NCBI GenBank assembly: GCA_947644475.1
Contig: CANRZQ010000127.1
Coordinates: forward strand, 1 to 7,607
Source: an uncultured Muribaculaceae bacterium
GTDB taxonomy: Bacteria > Bacteroidota > Bacteroidia > Bacteroidales > Muribaculaceae
Reading direction: 5' to 3'
DNA: 7,607 nucleotides
This document shows positions 5,561 to 7,607 of this stretch, in pieces (within the stretch, counting starts at the first letter, position 1; each line of letters starts with the position of its first letter). A model generated the notes under the pieces. The model was given only the letters and a program-made list of their open reading frames with translations. It was not told where the DNA came from and did not search any database. The translations under genes were made by a program, and so were the position numbers.

Positions 5561-7607
5561 TCGGGTTTATTGCTTTTTCTTTTTTTTACGAATTTTGTAA
5601 TTTCGACAAAGAAGAACGGCACATATATGATGCCTATGGTGATTGCGGCCAGCATGCCGAAGAATACGCCGGTGCCGATGTCGCGCCGTGCGGCCGAGCC
5701 GGGGCCGGAGGCCATTACAAGCGGAAGCAGCCCAAGCATGAATGCGAGCGATGTCATCACAATGGGGCGGAAGCGCATGTGCGCCGCGTTCAGTGCTGCT
5801 GTGGCTATGGGGGTGCCTTTGTCGACTTCTTCTTTTGCAAATTCCACGATAAGGATGGCGTTTTTGGCCACGAGGCCCACGAGCATCACCAGGCCAATCT
5901 GGAAATAGATGCAGTTGTCGAGTCCGCAGAGCCATATGCCGAGATATGCGCCGACTCCGGCCACGGGCAGCGACAGGATCACGGCCAGAGGCACCGACCA
6001 GCTTTCGTAGAGCGCGGCCAGGAACAGGAACACGAACAGGAAGGCCAGTCCGAGCACCATGGCGGTGTTGCCGCTCTCGTGCTTTTCCTGATATGAGAGG
6101 CCGCTCCATTCCACGCCTATGTTCTCGGGCAGATGTTCTTTCACAATCTGTTCGAGCGCGGCCATGGCCTGGCCTGTGCTGTGGCCCGGAGATGCCTCGC
6201 CGGAGATGGTGGCGGATGTGAACATGTTGAAGCGGGATATTGTGCCGGGACCGGTGGTGAAGCGCGATGTGCCAAGCGATGAGATGGGCACCATGGCGTT
6301 GCCCGCGCCACGCACGAAGTAGAGGTTGAGGTCGTCGCGGTTGGAGCGGTAGGGGGCCTCGGCCTGGATATACACGCGGTAGATGCGGTTGAACATGTTG
6401 AAGTCGTTGACGTAGATAGAGCCGGTGAAGGCCTTCATGGTCGAGAAAATATCGCTTACGGGTATGCCCTGCATCTTAGCCTTGTCGCGGTCGACGTCGA
6501 AATACACCTGCGGAATGTCGGCCTGCATCGAGGTGGAGAGCGCTCCGATCACGCCGGTAGTCGCGGCATAGTGCTTTAATGTGTCCACGGCATTCTGCAA
6601 GTCGGCGTAAGTGGCGTCGCCACGGGCCTCGAGCACCATCTCGAAGCCGCCCGACGAGCCCAGGCCGGGGATGATGGCCGGGGAGAACAGGTAGACGTTG
6701 CTTTCCGGATATTGCGCGAGGTGCTCGCGGATGCGCTCGCGTATCTTGTTGATGTCCTCGGTCTTGCGGTCGTCCCAGGGTTTGAGTATCACGGTGAGTT
6801 GCGCATGGGCAGAGTTGGTGCCCACACGCGGCGACGAGCCGGTGACGTTGAGCACGTATTCCACATCGGGGTCGTCCATGAGATAGCGCATGGCGCGTTC
6901 CGTTACCTCGCGGCTGCGCTCTATGGTCGCGCCTTCGGGCAATTCGAGTTCCACGGTGAAGTAGCCCTGGTCTTCCTGCGTCATGAAACTTGTGGGAATC
7001 AGCTGGTTCATCAGCCATATGAATATCATGGCCACGCCAAAGGCGGCATACATCCGCTTGGGCGCGTGCAGGGCCTTTGCTATGCCACGGCCATAGGCAT
7101 TGTTGCCTTTGTTGAGCCAGGAGTTTATAGCCTTGAAAAACCGCGGCTTTTCCTTGCCGGTCTCGGGGCGGAGGAGCCGCGAGCACATCACGGGAGTGAG
7201 CGTGAGGGCGACAATGGTGGATATTATCACCGACACGGCGATGGTGATGGTGAACTGGCGGTAGAGTTGCCCGGTGATGCCCGGCAGGAAACTTACGGGC
7301 ACGAACACCGCGCAGAGCACCAGCGACATGGCCACAAGGGCGCTGCCAAGATTCTTCATGGCCTTGGCAGTGGCCTCGTAAGGCGACAGATGCTCGGAAT
7401 TCATTATCCGGTCGACATTTTCCACTACCACGATGGCGTCGTCGACCACGATGCCGATGGCCAGGATAAGGCCCAGCAGGGTGAGCATGTTGAGGGAGAA
7501 CCCGAATATGAGCATCACTCCGAATGTGCCTACCAGCGAGATGGGTACGGCAATGACGGGGATGAGTGTGGCGCGCCAGTTCTGAAGGGACAGGAACACT
7601 ACCACTA
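5557..7607 (-). CDS. RND multidrug efflux transporter, AcrB/MexB type (5'-truncated by window edge)
   Basis: The C-terminal 682 codons plus two bases of an inner-membrane, proton-driven RND pump (HAE1 family). The first visible residue aligns with about residue 353 of E. coli AcrB, so roughly 350 residues lie beyond the right edge; the GTG at 7605 is internal, not a start. The proton relay is intact: the Asp pair at 55-56 (GIVVDDAIVVVEN, AcrB 407/408), Lys581 (VAKNAILIVEF, AcrB 940) and Arg613/Thr618 (RPIVMTS, near AcrB 971/978). Membrane segments occur at about 12-34, 39-61, 88-108, 117-140, 185-203, then after the large periplasmic loop (about 204-512) at 513-533, 538-558, 566-588, 614-632 and 645-668. 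The tail is Lys-rich. The outer-membrane gene follows with an ATGA overlap. The membrane-fusion adaptor should lie upstream, outside the window. Substrates are unknown; drugs, bile salts or lipids are all possible. Confidence 0.95.
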   Translation of the reverse strand, partial: VVVFLSLQNWRATLIPVIAVPISLVGTFGVMLIFGFSLNMLTLLGLILAIGIVVDDAIVVVENVDRIMNSEHLSPYEATAKAMKNLGSALVAMSLVLCAVFVPVSFLPGITGQLYRQFTITIAVSVIISTIVALTLTPVMCSRLLRPETGKEKPRFFKAINSWLNKGNNAYGRGIAKALHAPKRMYAAFGVAMIFIWLMNQLIPTSFMTQEDQGYFTVELELPEGATIERSREVTERAMRYLMDDPDVEYVLNVTGSSPRVGTNSAHAQLTVILKPWDDRKTEDINKIRERIREHLAQYPESNVYLFSPAIIPGLGSSGGFEMVLEARGDATYADLQNAVDTLKHYAATTGVIGALSTSMQADIPQVYFDVDRDKAKMQGIPVSDIFSTMKAFTGSIYVNDFNMFNRIYRVYIQAEAPYRSNRDDLNLYFVRGAGNAMVPISSLGTSRFTTGPGTISRFNMFTSATISGEASPGHSTGQAMAALEQIVKEHLPENIGVEWSGLSYQEKHESGNTAMVLGLAFLFVFLFLAALYESWSVPLAVILSLPVAGVGAYLGIWLCGLDNCIYFQIGLVMLVGLVAKNAILIVEFAKEEVDKGTPIATAALNAAHMRFRPIVMTSLAFMLGLLPLVMASGPGSAARRDIGTGVFFGMLAAITIGIIYVPFFFVEITKFVKKRKSNKPE

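Noticed and set aside
6476..7186. 236-codon minus-strand frame within the RND gene
   Set aside because: Arg-rich alternative frame of a well-identified pump gene.

Overview
The window looks like chromosomal DNA from a member of the Bacteroidales, plausibly a Muribaculaceae-like gut bacterium. The order is well supported, the family is a guess. The evidence is: promoters of the Bacteroides type (TTG, about 20 bases, TAnnTTTG) in front of the tRNAs and the GlmU-like gene; the alternative Bacteroidetes form of a GlmU-like left-handed beta-helix protein; no strong Shine-Dalgarno sequences; and a G+C-rich core.

Layout from left to right. Positions 1-776 hold the N-terminal 258 codons of a DUF1848 protein on the minus strand, running off the left edge. 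Positions 921-1577 (minus) encode an unrecognised 218-residue protein with a soluble N-terminal part and two C-terminal membrane helices. This left part is clearly more A+T-rich than the rest. At 1627-1910 lies a minus-strand tRNA operon, tRNA-Arg(TCT) then tRNA-Val(GAC), with a good promoter and a rho-independent terminator. Between the two tRNAs is a foldable spacer carrying a 19-base copy of the tRNA-Arg 3' end. From 2036 onward the sequence is G+C-rich: rfbC then trxA on the minus strand, ending in a clear terminator. Divergent from rfbC is the GlmU-like sugar nucleotidyltransferase/acyltransferase (+, 3032-4081), and the 60-base gap between them contains a face-to-face pair of -7 elements in a perfect palindrome. 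A 79-base inverted-repeat element follows, then a convergent minus-strand efflux operon: an OprM/TolC-type outer-membrane lipoprotein (4166-5560), overlapped by four bases (ATGA) by the 3' end of an upstream AcrB-type RND pump gene that runs off the right edge.

How the genes work together. The RND pump and the outer-membrane factor should form two parts of a tripartite envelope exporter; the periplasmic adaptor gene is expected beyond the right edge. rfbC (dTDP-rhamnose synthesis) and the GlmU-like gene (probably UDP-GlcNAc synthesis or related) both concern activated sugars for the cell envelope. trxA is a general disulfide reductase. I see no CRISPR array, rRNA, transposase or integrase. 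The core is ordinary housekeeping DNA. The points of interest are the tRNA spacer, the base-composition change at the tRNA locus, the palindromic divergent promoter, the hairpin element after the GlmU-like gene, and the shortened N-terminal half of that protein. I did not find a convincing new multi-gene system.
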